Source: Sulfuricurvum sp.
GTDB lineage: Bacteria; Campylobacterota; Campylobacteria; Campylobacterales; Sulfurimonadaceae
Direction of reading: 5' to 3'
Assembly: GCA_030694265.1 (NCBI GenBank)
Contig: JAUXYP010000020.1
Coordinates: forward strand, 100,862-164,861
DNA: 64,000 nucleotides
The notes beneath the pieces were generated by a model. The model was not told the DNA's origin and ran no database searches. It saw only the letters and a list, made by a program, of their open reading frames with translations. Position 1 is the first letter of the stretch; each line of letters opens with the position of its first letter. This document shows, in pieces, positions 35,806 through 44,983 of this stretch. A program made the position numbers and the translations under genes.

Positions 35806-37614
35806 TTACTGAGATTTTGGTAAATTATAATAATTATGAACATTTTTAGCCCCAGATGTTCCAATAAGCTCTTGCAGGGTTTTAAAATCCGCTTTTGCAA
35901 TCGTTTCAAAGGTCCCGTAGTACGTGAGTAATTTTTGAACTTTGCCGGGGGTGATTCCTGGAATGGTTAGAAGATGAGAACTTTGATCCTCTTTTAGTTT
36001 GCTTTTTTTGTGAAAGATTATGGCACATCGATGGGCTTCATCTCTGAGTAATTGGATCAATTGGAGTCGTTTATCGCTGGTGTCAAGTCTAAAAATACCC
36101 TCATCGCTATGAAGAATATCTTTGGCAGAACCTTTTGCACGGTGAGCTTTTGCATCCACTTTTTCTTTACTAATACCGATGACATCAATGAGTGTGCCGT
36201 TGGAGTGCAATAATTCCACGGCAAGAGAACGCAGGGTTTCGCCTCCGTCGATGACCCATAAATCTGGAGGAGGATTGGTTTCGAATCCTTTAATTCTGCG
36301 TGTGAGCATTTCACGCATTTGAGAATATTCGTCTTTATGTTCCAAATGATAGGTACGGTACCCTTTTTTATCAAAACTACCATTGCTGTAGGCAACCATT
36401 GCCCCCACAGTAGCCTGCCCTGCAAAATGAGAGTTGTCGAAGGCTTCAATGCGATTGGGGATATTTTCAAGCCCAAACAGCTTGGTGATTTGTTCAAGGA
36501 TAATGCTTTTATCGCTTCGCGGTGATTTGAGTAGCTCAAGCGCATTTATATAAGCTAACGCGGTGAGTTCTTTTTTTATTCCCTGCTTTGGAAGTATAAT
36601 GGAAGCTTTTTTTTCAAATAATTGACTCAGATGCTGTGTGACCCAATCTTGGGATTCAAATGCTTCATGGAGTAGAATAGGGGCGATAATAGGAGGCTTT
36701 TCGTTTCCATAGTAGTTAACAAGTGCTCGTTCATAGGCTTCATCACGTGAATAAAGGTCATTGGCCACAAAAAAATCATGGCTACTGGAGGCGATTTTCC
36801 CTTCACGGATAAACAGGCGCACAATGCATCCGCGCAGTTCATCAGTCGCAATAGCAAAAATATCGTAGGCTTCGTTGGAGGCAAGGTCGATTTGAGAGTG
36901 TTCTGTACTGCGCCCAATTCGCTCAAGTCGGTCACGTAGGGCTTTAGCTTCTTCAAAGCGTAATTCTTCGGCATAAAATTCCATTTTATCACGAAGTTTT
37001 GGGATGAAGAGCTCTTTATTCGCTACGTATTTCGTTGCAGTGTCTATCATTGTTTTATAGTGGCCCTTATCAACGGGAAATTCACACGGTCCTAAACATT
37101 GATTCATTTGATAATAGAGGCATGCCTTTTTCCCTTTAAGGCAGCTTTTTTTCTGAACCAAAGGGAGCAGTTCATAAAGAGAATCGAGAATATCCCGTGC
37201 TCCCGTAGAAAAAGGGCCAAAATAGCGTATGGCTTTGCCTTTGATAATTTTTCGCGTAATGTCAAAGCGCGGATATTCTTCCTCGAGATTGACGTAGATA
37301 TAGGGGTAGGTCTTATCATCTCGCAGGAGAATATTATACTTTGGTTTGAGCTGTTTGATAAGTGAGTTTTCCAAGATAAGGGCATCATGCTCGTTTTCAA
37401 CGATGAGGTAATGCAATGAGGACGTTTCATTGAGCATTTTTTGGATGCGCAACGACAATGTGGCTTTTGGGGAGAGGTGTGGCGTGAGATTGAAATAGCT
37501 TTTGACCCGTTTTGATAGGTTTTTGGCTTTTCCAATATAGAGAATGCGCCCTTTGGCATCCAGATATTGGTAGATACCGGCGCAATGAGGCAGTGAGCGT
37601 ATTTTTTCAATCAT
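35806..37614 (-). CDS. uvrC: UvrABC system protein C
   Basis: UvrC makes the dual incisions in nucleotide excision repair. It has 602 residues. The N-terminal GIY-YIG nuclease (AGIYQYLDAKGRILYIGKAKN) is followed by a cysteine-containing zone (KKSCLKGKKACLYYQMNQCLGPC), the UvrB-binding UVR motif (DKMEFYAEELRFEEAKALRDRLE), and the RNase H-like C-terminal nuclease (EAFDNSHFAGQATVGAMVAYS, DGGETLRSLAVE), plus a terminal helix-hairpin-helix (TIPGITPGKVQKLLTYYGTF). It looks complete. The preceding gap of 66 bases separates it from the PAS gene. Confidence 0.95.
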   Translation of the reverse strand: MIEKIRSLPHCAGIYQYLDAKGRILYIGKAKNLSKRVKSYFNLTPHLSPKATLSLRIQKMLNETSSLHYLIVENEHDALILENSLIKQLKPKYNILLRDDKTYPYIYVNLEEEYPRFDITRKIIKGKAIRYFGPFSTGARDILDSLYELLPLVQKKSCLKGKKACLYYQMNQCLGPCEFPVDKGHYKTMIDTATKYVANKELFIPKLRDKMEFYAEELRFEEAKALRDRLERIGRSTEHSQIDLASNEAYDIFAIATDELRGCIVRLFIREGKIASSSHDFFVANDLYSRDEAYERALVNYYGNEKPPIIAPILLHEAFESQDWVTQHLSQLFEKKASIILPKQGIKKELTALAYINALELLKSPRSDKSIILEQITKLFGLENIPNRIEAFDNSHFAGQATVGAMVAYSNGSFDKKGYRTYHLEHKDEYSQMREMLTRRIKGFETNPPPDLWVIDGGETLRSLAVELLHSNGTLIDVIGISKEKVDAKAHRAKGSAKDILHSDEGIFRLDTSDKRLQLIQLLRDEAHRCAIIFHKKSKLKEDQSSHLLTIPGITPGKVQKLLTYYGTFETIAKADFKTLQELIGTSGAKNVHNYYNLPKSQ

Positions 37615-37645
37615 AACTTGGTCTTAATCAATAATTTATGGTAGC

Positions 37646-37651
37646 TATTAT
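37646..37651 (+). promoter_or_regulatory. Probable -10 of the lptM-like/nadB operon
   Basis: TATTAT lies about 36 bases before the lipoprotein ATG at 37687, in the divergent gap between uvrC and this operon. No good -35 element is seen, as is usual in this lineage. Confidence 0.35.
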
Positions 37652-37686
37652 ACCATCCCTATTGAAAACATGGCACAGGGAAGAAG

Positions 37687-37815
37687 ATGACTAAATTATT
37701 GGTAATTGCGTTTACAGGTGCTGCTTTGATGCTGAGTCTAAGTGGATGCGGGTATAAAGCACCACCATATTATGAGAAACCAATTTCAGATAAAGGCTCA
37801 ACCATTGCGCTATGA
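37687..37815 (+). CDS. Tiny LptM-like lipoprotein
   Basis: This is a 42-residue lipoprotein. The hydrophobic signal is followed by the lipobox LSGC at residues 18-21 and the mature start CGYKAPPYYEKP. That short Pro-rich form resembles LptM (YifL), which helps assemble the LPS translocon LptD; lptD itself is encoded at 49197. The start ATG at 37687 has an AAGAAG-type site. The gene overlaps the proposed nadB start by 11 bases. Its small size means annotation pipelines may miss it. The function is inferred from motif and size only. Confidence 0.6.
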   Translation: MTKLLVIAFTGAALMLSLSGCGYKAPPYYEKPISDKGSTIAL

Positions 37816-39259
37816 TGTTGTCATTATCGGTTCAGGAATAGCAGGTCTCTATGCTGCTCTGAATCTTCCTAAATCGCTCAAAGTATTGTTGATTAACAAG
37901 TCACATCCGTGGGAATGCAATACCTATTATGCTCAAGGGGGTGTCACCACGGCATATGATGATGCGGATATTGATCTGCATATCCAAGATACCCTAGATG
38001 CGGGCTCAGGAATGTGTGATGCCAATGCGGTGCGCCTAATGAGTGAAAGTTCGCAAGGAATCATCAAAGATTTGATTCAACGGGGCTTTGTATTCGATAC
38101 GGACGTTGCAGGAAATCTCCTTTACACTAAGGAAGCGGCCCACTCACGCAATCGAATTTTACATGCAGGCGGAGATGCGACGGGTCGTTATTTACACCTC
38201 TTTTTATTGCAGCAAAATCCTCATCCGATGCTCTCCGATGCAACCGTGGTTGATTTGTTGATACGTGAGGGTATTTGTTGCGGGGTAGAGGTTGTTACTG
38301 AGGGGAAACGGCGTTTAATAGAAGCCAAAAACGTGATCATCGCCAGCGGCGGTGTCGGATCACTGTATGAATACCATACTAACGCGCATACTATCAGTGC
38401 GGATATACATGGAATCTGTCTTGAAAAAGGAATTCCGCTAGAATCAATGGAAATGATGCAGTTTCATCCGACGGTTTTTGTTTCAGGTACGGGAGCGCGA
38501 AAGCTTTTGTTAACTGAAGCATTGCGGGGGGAGGGAGCGCATGTTGTGGATGACGCCGATTACCGCTTTTTGTTTGAATACGATGAGAGAGGTGAATTGG
38601 CACCGCGTGATATCGTTAGCCGTGCAATTTTTGATTACAAACTACGCACCGGAAAGCAAGTATATCTGGGGTGTGAAAATTTTGAAAAAGAGTATTTCCA
38701 AGAACGTTTTCCTAATATTTACAAAGCACTCTATGATTTGGGCTATCATTTGCCAAAAGACAGAGTCCCCATTTCTCCAGCATTTCATTACTCTGTGGGC
38801 GGTATCAAAAGCGATTTAGAGGGTAAAGTTCCGGGGGTACAAGGACTCTATGTCATTGGAGAAGCAGCGTGTACCGGCGTGCATGGTGCAAACCGTCTTG
38901 CAAGCAACTCACTGCTTGAGGGGCTTGTATTTGCGGTAAAAGTGGCCAATAGTATAGTGCAAACACCGATGAATGGATGTAGCGGAACGTTTCTTGTAGG
39001 CGATGCTCCACTAGAACTGCCCTCTGACAAAGAGAAAAAAGATCTGCTGCGCAAAATCATGTGGGAAAAGGTCTCCATTGTCCGTACAACTGAGGGTTTG
39101 CACAGTGCCTTGGATGCTGTTGAAAGTATGCTCAGTCAAAGCGTGGGGCGATTGCTTCTTTTACGTCTTTTGAGTGCAAAGTGCATTATTGAATCGGCCT
39201 TGAAGCGCACAGAATCGATAGGGGTGCATTACATTATTCACGAAGGAAATAAAAAATGA
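37805..39259 (+). CDS. nadB: L-aspartate oxidase NadB
   Basis: NadB oxidises L-aspartate to iminoaspartate in NAD synthesis. The FAD motif VVIIGSGIAGLYAAL is followed by NTYYAQGGVTTAYDDAD, HSRNRILHAGGDATGR, MMQFHPTVF and GANRLASNSLLEGLVF, all typical of the family. I prefer the TTG at 37805, giving a start of MRYDVVIIG, because AAAGG lies eight bases upstream. ATG 37772 would add 11 residues but has no ribosome site. The stop overlaps nhaD as ATGA. No nadA or nadC is in the window. Confidence 0.92.
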   Translation: MRYDVVIIGSGIAGLYAALNLPKSLKVLLINKSHPWECNTYYAQGGVTTAYDDADIDLHIQDTLDAGSGMCDANAVRLMSESSQGIIKDLIQRGFVFDTDVAGNLLYTKEAAHSRNRILHAGGDATGRYLHLFLLQQNPHPMLSDATVVDLLIREGICCGVEVVTEGKRRLIEAKNVIIASGGVGSLYEYHTNAHTISADIHGICLEKGIPLESMEMMQFHPTVFVSGTGARKLLLTEALRGEGAHVVDDADYRFLFEYDERGELAPRDIVSRAIFDYKLRTGKQVYLGCENFEKEYFQERFPNIYKALYDLGYHLPKDRVPISPAFHYSVGGIKSDLEGKVPGVQGLYVIGEAACTGVHGANRLASNSLLEGLVFAVKVANSIVQTPMNGCSGTFLVGDAPLELPSDKEKKDLLRKIMWEKVSIVRTTEGLHSALDAVESMLSQSVGRLLLLRLLSAKCIIESALKRTESIGVHYIIHEGNKK

Positions 39260-40584
39260 CACAGGAAGCTGTTCAAACGGTTGCTATAAATTTTGTAGGG
39301 CACCCTTTTGGATGGCTTTTGTTGGCCGTATTTGTGATTGGATATTATTTTATAGCTACTGAAGAAAATTATCATATTGACAAAGCAAAACCTGCCCTTT
39401 TTGTGGGGACGTTTATGTTTGTCCTAATTGGGCTGTATTACGCGGTTGAAGGTTTGAATTTTACCCCTTTTGAGCATGCAATAGACCATTTAATATTGGA
39501 AATAGCGGAAATCTTCTTTTTCCTATTTGTCGCGATGACTTACATCGAAGCATTAATTGAACGGGGTGTTTTTAATGCCCTTAAAGCCAAGCTGATCGCC
39601 AAAGGGTACAGCTATCGAGAGCTTTTCTGGATTACAGGGACTTTGGCTTTTTTCATCTCTCCGGTTGCGGATAATCTTACGACGGCGTTGATCCTCTCAA
39701 CGGTACTCTTAACGATAGAAACCAAAAATAAAGCGTTTTTAGTACCCAGTGCTATCAATGTAGTCGTTGCCGCAAATGCGGGAGGGGCGTGGAGCCCGTT
39801 TGGTGATATTACGACGTTGATGGTCTGGACGGCTGAAAAGGGGAGTTTTATTGAATTTTTGTATCTTTTCCCGGCAGCATTTTTGGGATGGCTCGTCACT
39901 GCATATTTATTAAGCCGGTATGTTCCCGATCTGGATCCTCTCAAAGAGGGTGATCCCGCTGCAGCCGAAAAAATAGAAATTCTAAAAGGCGGCAAGATGA
40001 TTGTGGCGTTTGGGGCATTAACCATTGCGCTGGCCGTTATCGGAAAGCAGGTGATGCATTTGCCTCCGATGTGGGGGATGTTATTTGGGCTTTCTCTTCT
40101 ACAGCTGTACATGTATTTTCTCAAAAAAAATCATCATCAAGATGTGAGTATTTTTTTAGCTATGAGTAAGATTGAGAACAATACGCTTCTCTTTTTCTTC
40201 GGTATATTAGCGGCAGTTGGTGCATTGCATTTTATTGGTTTCTTGGAATATGCAGCGAAACTGTATGAAATATTTAATCCGACGATTGTGAATATTGGAG
40301 TAGGATTTTTATCGGCGATTGTGGACAATGTTCCGGTAATGTCGGCGGTACTAAAAGCAAATCCTACCTTGGATCAAGCACAATGGATGTTAGTAACAAT
40401 GACAGCAGGTATCGGCGGATCATTGATCAGTTTTGGGAGTGCCGCAGGGGTAGGAGTCATGGGTAAAATGGCCGGTATTTATACCTTTGCCTCCCACATA
40501 CGACTTGCATGGACCGTGTTAGTGGGTTATATCGTCTCGTTGAGCGTATGGTATTTTCAATTTATTGTGTTGGGTATTTATTAA
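39256..40584 (+). CDS. nhaD: Sodium:proton antiporter NhaD
   Basis: This 442-residue inner-membrane protein has about 12 predicted spans. Blocks typical of NhaD are FFISPVADNLTTALILSTV, NAGGAWSPFGDITTLMVW and FLSAIVDNVPVMSAVL. It would expel Na+ in exchange for protons. It overlaps nadB by four bases and is followed after 36 bases by a SulP transporter gene. If that transporter is Na+-driven, the antiporter could restore the sodium gradient; that link is inference. Confidence 0.93.
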   Translation: MTQEAVQTVAINFVGHPFGWLLLAVFVIGYYFIATEENYHIDKAKPALFVGTFMFVLIGLYYAVEGLNFTPFEHAIDHLILEIAEIFFFLFVAMTYIEALIERGVFNALKAKLIAKGYSYRELFWITGTLAFFISPVADNLTTALILSTVLLTIETKNKAFLVPSAINVVVAANAGGAWSPFGDITTLMVWTAEKGSFIEFLYLFPAAFLGWLVTAYLLSRYVPDLDPLKEGDPAAAEKIEILKGGKMIVAFGALTIALAVIGKQVMHLPPMWGMLFGLSLLQLYMYFLKKNHHQDVSIFLAMSKIENNTLLFFFGILAAVGALHFIGFLEYAAKLYEIFNPTIVNIGVGFLSAIVDNVPVMSAVLKANPTLDQAQWMLVTMTAGIGGSLISFGSAAGVGVMGKMAGIYTFASHIRLAWTVLVGYIVSLSVWYFQFIVLGIY

Positions 40585-40620
40585 ACCACATTACTAAAAT
40601 CATCTCTTTAAGGACACCTA

Positions 40621-42114
40621 TTGTTATTATTATCCACTAAACAAGAGTGGTTCGGCAACATTCGAGGCGATATTCTCGCCGGTATCGTTGTTGCCCTCGC
40701 GCTTATCCCTGAAGCGATAGCCTTTTCGATCATCGCAGGGGTTGATCCCAAAGTGGGACTCTATGCCTCGTTTTGTATCGCGACGGTAATTGCGTTTGTC
40801 GGAGGGCGTGCGGGGATGATCTCTGCAGCCACAGGAGCGATGGCATTGTTGATGGTGACACTGGTCAAAGAGCATGGACTGCAGTATCTGATGGCAGCGA
40901 CATTGCTGACGGGTGTATTGCAAATCGCGGCAGGATATTTGAAGCTCGGAACATTGATGAGTTTTGTTTCCCGTACCGTTGTTATCGGTTTTGTGAATGC
41001 GTTGGCAATTTTGATCTTTATGGCGCAGTTACCTGAACTCACGAATGTCACATGGCACGTGTACGCGCTTACTGCCGCAGGATTAGGAATTATTTATCTC
41101 TTTCCCTATCTCCCTAAAATCGGGAAACTGATTCCCTCACCGTTGGTGACGATTGTGGTTTTGACCGTGGTTACCGTAGCTATGGGCATTGAGGTTCGTA
41201 CGGTCGGAGATATGGGGGCATTACCCGATACACTGCCGATCTTTTTGTGGCCGCAGGTGCCTTTTAATTTTGAAACACTGGCGATTATCTTCCCATACGC
41301 TGCAGCATTGGCGGCAGTTGGATTGCTTGAATCGCTGATGACGGCGACGATTATTGATGATATGACCGATACCGACAGCGATAAAAATCGTGAGTGCAAA
41401 GGACAGGGGATCGCCAACATTGCTTCAGGTGCTATTGGCGGTATGGCGGGTTGTGCGATGATCGGTCAATCGGTTATCAATGTTAAATCAGGCGGTCGAG
41501 GTCGTCTTTCCACTCTCATAGCAGGAATATTGCTCCTCATCATGGTGGTATTTATGTCCGATTTGATCAAAATTATCCCGATGGCGGCATTGGTGGCCGT
41601 GATGATTATGGTCTCAATCGGAACGTTCAACTGGGCATCAATCAAGGGGCTTAAAACATTGCCCCTTTCGACAAACATCGTGATGCTCTCAACCGTTATT
41701 GTAGTTGTATGGACGCATAATCTGGCGCTTGGAGTCTTTACGGGGGTATTACTTGCCTCGTTATTCTTTGCCAACAAAATTAGCCATTTTATGTATTGGA
41801 AAAAATCATTTGAAGAGACGAGCAGTACGCGGGTCTATAAATTTATAGGGCAAGTGTTTTTTAACTCAGCGGATCGTTTTGCGAATGCATTCGATTACAA
41901 AGAGGATGTTAAAAATGTCATTATCGATGTAACCCGTGCCCATTTTTGGGATATATCGGCAGTGTATGCTCTGGATAAAGCAGTGATTAAACTGCGTAAA
42001 ATGGGCAAAGAAGTTGAAGTGATCGGACACAATGAAGCGACGCAAACGATCATCGACCGTTTTGGTGTTCATGATAAACCCGCAGAAATTGAGAAGGTTA
42101 TGGGAGGGCATTGA
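40621..42114 (+). CDS. SulP/SLC26-family anion transporter with STAS domain (putative bicarbonate uptake)
   Basis: This is a 497-residue transporter. The N-terminal SulP signature is [20 protein letters not shown], about 11-12 spans follow, and a C-terminal STAS domain covers about 405-485 ([20 protein letters not shown]). SulP proteins carry sulfate, bicarbonate or other anions. The SulP neighbour, the carbonic anhydrase gene and the autotrophic lineage favour bicarbonate. The start is TTG at 40621 with AGGA upstream. The substrate is not readable from sequence. Confidence 0.85.
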   Translation: MLLLSTKQEWFGNIRGDILAGIVVALALIPEAIAFSIIAGVDPKVGLYASFCIATVIAFVGGRAGMISAATGAMALLMVTLVKEHGLQYLMAATLLTGVLQIAAGYLKLGTLMSFVSRTVVIGFVNALAILIFMAQLPELTNVTWHVYALTAAGLGIIYLFPYLPKIGKLIPSPLVTIVVLTVVTVAMGIEVRTVGDMGALPDTLPIFLWPQVPFNFETLAIIFPYAAALAAVGLLESLMTATIIDDMTDTDSDKNRECKGQGIANIASGAIGGMAGCAMIGQSVINVKSGGRGRLSTLIAGILLLIMVVFMSDLIKIIPMAALVAVMIMVSIGTFNWASIKGLKTLPLSTNIVMLSTVIVVVWTHNLALGVFTGVLLASLFFANKISHFMYWKKSFEETSSTRVYKFIGQVFFNSADRFANAFDYKEDVKNVIIDVTRAHFWDISAVYALDKAVIKLRKMGKEVEVIGHNEATQTIIDRFGVHDKPAEIEKVMGGH

Positions 42115-42213
42115 AACTAGCTTCTTTATAGGTGACTATTGCATTGGAGGCATACTTTTAATACTAATAATTATTACTAATATATCTCTCAAAATTCATT
42201 TACTTAACATTGC

Positions 42214-42219
42214 TATAGT
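42214..42219 (+). promoter_or_regulatory. Extended -10 immediately before the small exported protein gene
   Basis: TGCTATAGT provides an extended -10 only six bases before the ATG at 42226. Transcription would start at or next to the A of that ATG, so the message may be leaderless; no ribosome site is seen. Confidence 0.4.
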
Positions 42220-42225
42220 TCGCTC

Positions 42226-42519
42226 ATGAAATATTTAGCAATCATACTATTCGCATTTGTGTTGAATTTATCAGCTTTAAATGCCACTTTCTATGTGAAT
42301 GAAGTTAAGACATTAACAACATCGAGTATTGAAATGGGCAGTGAGAAGATGGATGTGTCGGAATCAAGTGATTTGTATGATGACCCTTATTTTAATCTCA
42401 TATCTTCTCCCTATATTCCCCTGGATGTATCCAATACTCATCTCAGTTTTTCGGATTTTTACCCTTATGAAAAAATCTTTATCCTTCTCGAACCCCCGGA
42501 ATCAAACCTTTTCGTCTAA
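42226..42519 (+). CDS. Small exported protein of unknown function
   Basis: I do not recognise this 97-residue protein. A clear signal peptide (MKYLAIILFAFVLNLSALNA) would leave a 77-residue mature form that is acidic and rich in Ser, Pro and Tyr (SSPYIPLDVS, FSDFYPYEKI), without cysteines. It lies between a SulP transporter and a carbonic anhydrase gene and 45 bases before the latter. No ribosome site is visible, and an extended -10 sits directly in front of the ATG. It may be periplasmic and related to carbon uptake, but this is only positional. Confidence 0.5.
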   Translation: MKYLAIILFAFVLNLSALNATFYVNEVKTLTTSSIEMGSEKMDVSESSDLYDDPYFNLISSPYIPLDVSNTHLSFSDFYPYEKIFILLEPPESNLFV

Positions 42520-42564
42520 TCCCCTTTAATTTTAAAAATACAATTTTACTAAGGTAGATAGAAA

Positions 42565-43209
42565 ATGATTAAAAAAAGCAGTTTATTAAACGGCAATGAA
42601 ATGTTCAAAAAAAGTTATTTCAAGAAAAATGAGAAAGAGCTATTGGATTTGGTGCATAACGGTCAGCATCCAAAAGCACTGTTTATCGGTTGTGCCGATT
42701 CGCGCGTTGTCCCGAATTTGATTACACAAACCAATCCGGGTGAGTTGTTTGTGTTGCGAAACGTTGGAAATCTTGTTGCTCCGTATAAACCGGATGAAGA
42801 TTACCATTCGACGGCGGCAGGGATCGAATATGCGGTGACTGCGCTGGAGGTTTCGGAAATCATCATCTGCGGGCATACCCACTGTGGTGCTATCGCATCC
42901 CTTTTTCAAGAGATCGATGAAAAACCGTTTGTTCACACGAAAAAATGGCTGACTTTGGGAAATAAGGCCAAGTCATTGGCACTGCTTGCTCTGGGTAAAG
43001 ACGCTGAAAAAGAAGTGTTGTTGCGATTAACCGAAAAACTTTCGGTTATTTCCCAAATTGAAAATCTGTTGACCTATCCTTATGTGAAAGAACAAGTCGA
43101 TGCGGGACGCTTGCATTTACATGGGTGGATGTACGACATTGAAAACGGAGACATTGAATATTACGATCCTGATGAGTATGAGTTTAAATCGCTCAGTGAT
43201 GTTAGTTAA
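42565..43209 (+). CDS. Beta-class carbonic anhydrase
   Basis: This is a cytoplasmic zinc enzyme interconverting CO2 and bicarbonate. In 214 residues the zinc ligands and active-site dyad are all present: C43, with D45 and R47 (IGCADSRVVP), H104 and C107 (CGHTHCGA). It lacks a signal peptide. It is nine bases before a SulP transporter gene, so it probably acts on the bicarbonate pool that the transporter supplies. The lineage fixes CO2 through the reductive TCA cycle, which uses both CO2 and bicarbonate (established for the group, not shown here). Confidence 0.93.
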   Translation: MIKKSSLLNGNEMFKKSYFKKNEKELLDLVHNGQHPKALFIGCADSRVVPNLITQTNPGELFVLRNVGNLVAPYKPDEDYHSTAAGIEYAVTALEVSEIIICGHTHCGAIASLFQEIDEKPFVHTKKWLTLGNKAKSLALLALGKDAEKEVLLRLTEKLSVISQIENLLTYPYVKEQVDAGRLHLHGWMYDIENGDIEYYDPDEYEFKSLSDVS

Positions 43210-43218
43210 GGATTTAAG

Positions 43219-44787
43219 ATGATAAACACAACTGTTTTTAAAGAAATAAAAAGTGATTTGCCCGCGAGTATCGTTGTTTTTTTCGTGGCATTGCCCTTAT
43301 GTTTAGGGATAGCTCTAGCTTCGGGTGCTCCTTTGTTCGCCGGAGTCATTGCCGGTGTTATCGGCGGGATTGTTGTAGGAATGGCGAGTGGATCGCGTTT
43401 TGGGGTTAGCGGTCCTGCTGCTGGATTAGCGGTGGTTGTTTTCGGTGCCATCACGACGTTGGGCTCATGGGAGGCATTTTTGGCGGCCTTGGTAGTTGCA
43501 GGTATCTTTCAAATTGCCATGGGATATGCGAAGGCCGGATTTATTGCTTTCTTTTTTCCTACATCGGTTATTACGGGGCTTTTAAGCGGCATCGGGTTAC
43601 TTATTGTATTAAAGCAAATTCCTCATGCCCTTGGATACGATTTTGATTACGAAGGAGACGAATCTTTTTTTGGGAATAATGGGGAGAATACTTTTTCAGC
43701 AATCATCGATGCGTGGAACTACATAACTCCCGGTGCGATCGTCATTGCATCCGTTTCCATAGCGCTATTGATTTTATGGGACAAAGTTTTGCTGAGGAAA
43801 CACTGTATTTTTCAGTTAATCCAAGGGCCGATCGTGGTGGTTTTTTTTGGTATTTTGATGAACTATTTGTATCAAAACGGTTTGTTTGCTTTTACCCTTA
43901 ATTCAGATCAAGTTGTGAATCTGCCGCTGGTATCCAATCTATCCGAGCTGATGAATCAATTCACATCTCCTGACTTTTCGGTTCTCACCAATCCTGAAGT
44001 GTATAAAATCGCTGTCGTATTAGCCATTGTTGCGAGTTTGGAAACATTACTGTGCGTGGAAGCAACGGACAAGCTTGACCCGTACAAGAGGGTAACTCCT
44101 ACCAATCGTGAGCTCAAAGCACAAGGGTTGGGAAATATGATTTCGGGCTTAGTCGGAGGTTTGCCTATAACGCAGGTTGTGGTTCGCAGTTCCGCTAATA
44201 TTACTTTTGGGGCAAAATCAAAACTTTCAGCGATATTGCACGGTTTTTTCTTGCTAATCAGTGTTGTGACGATTGCAAATTTGCTCAACATGATCCCTTA
44301 TGCCAGCTTGGCCGCCATCTTAATCTTTATTGGATACAAACTGGCGCAGCCATCACTTTTTAAGACTATGTATCATCTTGGATGGGAACAGTTTATTCCA
44401 TTTAGTGTGACTGTTTTGGTGATGTTAGTAACTGATTTGCTAACGGGCGTTTTGTACGGTCTTGCAGCTAGTATCTTTTTTACCCTTCATCACAGTTATC
44501 GAAATTCTTATTCAATGAAAGACGTTATCGAAACAGCTGAGGGAAAAAGTGTTCATCATATTGTATTGGCAGAAGAGGTTTCATTTTTTAACAAAGCAAG
44601 CATCATTAAGACATTGGAAGCGATTCCAGAAAATTCGACGGTTATTATCGATTGTTCGAATTCCAAATCGATAGCCTATGATGTTGTAGAATTTATTCAC
44701 AATTATCCGATGCATGCAAAATTAAAAAACATTACGGTTGAAATGATTAATTTCATTCCGCCAAAATTTTCTGTGCAAGGTCATTGA
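43219..44787 (+). CDS. SulP/SLC26-family transporter paired with carbonic anhydrase
   Basis: This 522-residue SulP transporter is clearly different from the one at 40621. It starts with SDLPASIVVFFVALPLCLGIALASGAPLF (read in two parts) and has SRFGVSGPAAGLAVVVFG, TNRELKAQGLGNMISGLVGG and about 11-12 spans, then a short STAS-like tail (about 440-515). SulP genes of this subtype are often found next to or fused with beta-carbonic anhydrases, which supports bicarbonate as substrate. The gap to the anhydrase gene is nine bases. A 14-base hairpin follows the stop. Confidence 0.87.
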   Translation: MINTTVFKEIKSDLPASIVVFFVALPLCLGIALASGAPLFAGVIAGVIGGIVVGMASGSRFGVSGPAAGLAVVVFGAITTLGSWEAFLAALVVAGIFQIAMGYAKAGFIAFFFPTSVITGLLSGIGLLIVLKQIPHALGYDFDYEGDESFFGNNGENTFSAIIDAWNYITPGAIVIASVSIALLILWDKVLLRKHCIFQLIQGPIVVVFFGILMNYLYQNGLFAFTLNSDQVVNLPLVSNLSELMNQFTSPDFSVLTNPEVYKIAVVLAIVASLETLLCVEATDKLDPYKRVTPTNRELKAQGLGNMISGLVGGLPITQVVVRSSANITFGAKSKLSAILHGFFLLISVVTIANLLNMIPYASLAAILIFIGYKLAQPSLFKTMYHLGWEQFIPFSVTVLVMLVTDLLTGVLYGLAASIFFTLHHSYRNSYSMKDVIETAEGKSVHHIVLAEEVSFFNKASIIKTLEAIPENSTVIIDCSNSKSIAYDVVEFIHNYPMHAKLKNITVEMINFIPPKFSVQGH

Positions 44788-44790
44788 TTT

Positions 44791-44825
44791 CATACTCTAG
44801 CGAGCAACCGCCTCGCTGAGGTATG
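44791..44825 (+). terminator. Long hairpin after the SulP gene
   Basis: A 14-base stem (44791-44804 with 44812-44825, two G-U pairs) with a seven-base loop begins three bases after the stop codon. No T-run follows, so it may terminate weakly or protect the 3' end of the transcript. Confidence 0.5.
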
Positions 44826-44873
44826 ATCGAAAATGATATTTCAAGCTATGAAGTAGCTAAAATAGTTTTATAA

Positions 44874-44983
44874 GGGTGAGTGAGAAAAATCTATATCCAA
44901 AATTAAACTACGATGAGGTATGATTTCATTACTATAAAGGGTTTTTATCCCTCTTCAAAATATCTTCATCCAAAGGCTCACCC
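44874..44983 (+). promoter_or_regulatory. Possible long-range pairing in the guaA leader
   Basis: GGGTGAG at 44874-44880 is fully complementary to CTCACCC at 44977-44983, which lies between the AGG ribosome site and the GTG start of guaA. Pairing could mask initiation. It is seven base pairs only, and no known purine-sensing riboswitch core was recognised in between. Confidence 0.25.

Noticed and set aside
44826-44983. Purine riboswitch upstream of guaA
   Set aside because: No three-way junction core with the conserved loop-loop bases of the purine class was found.
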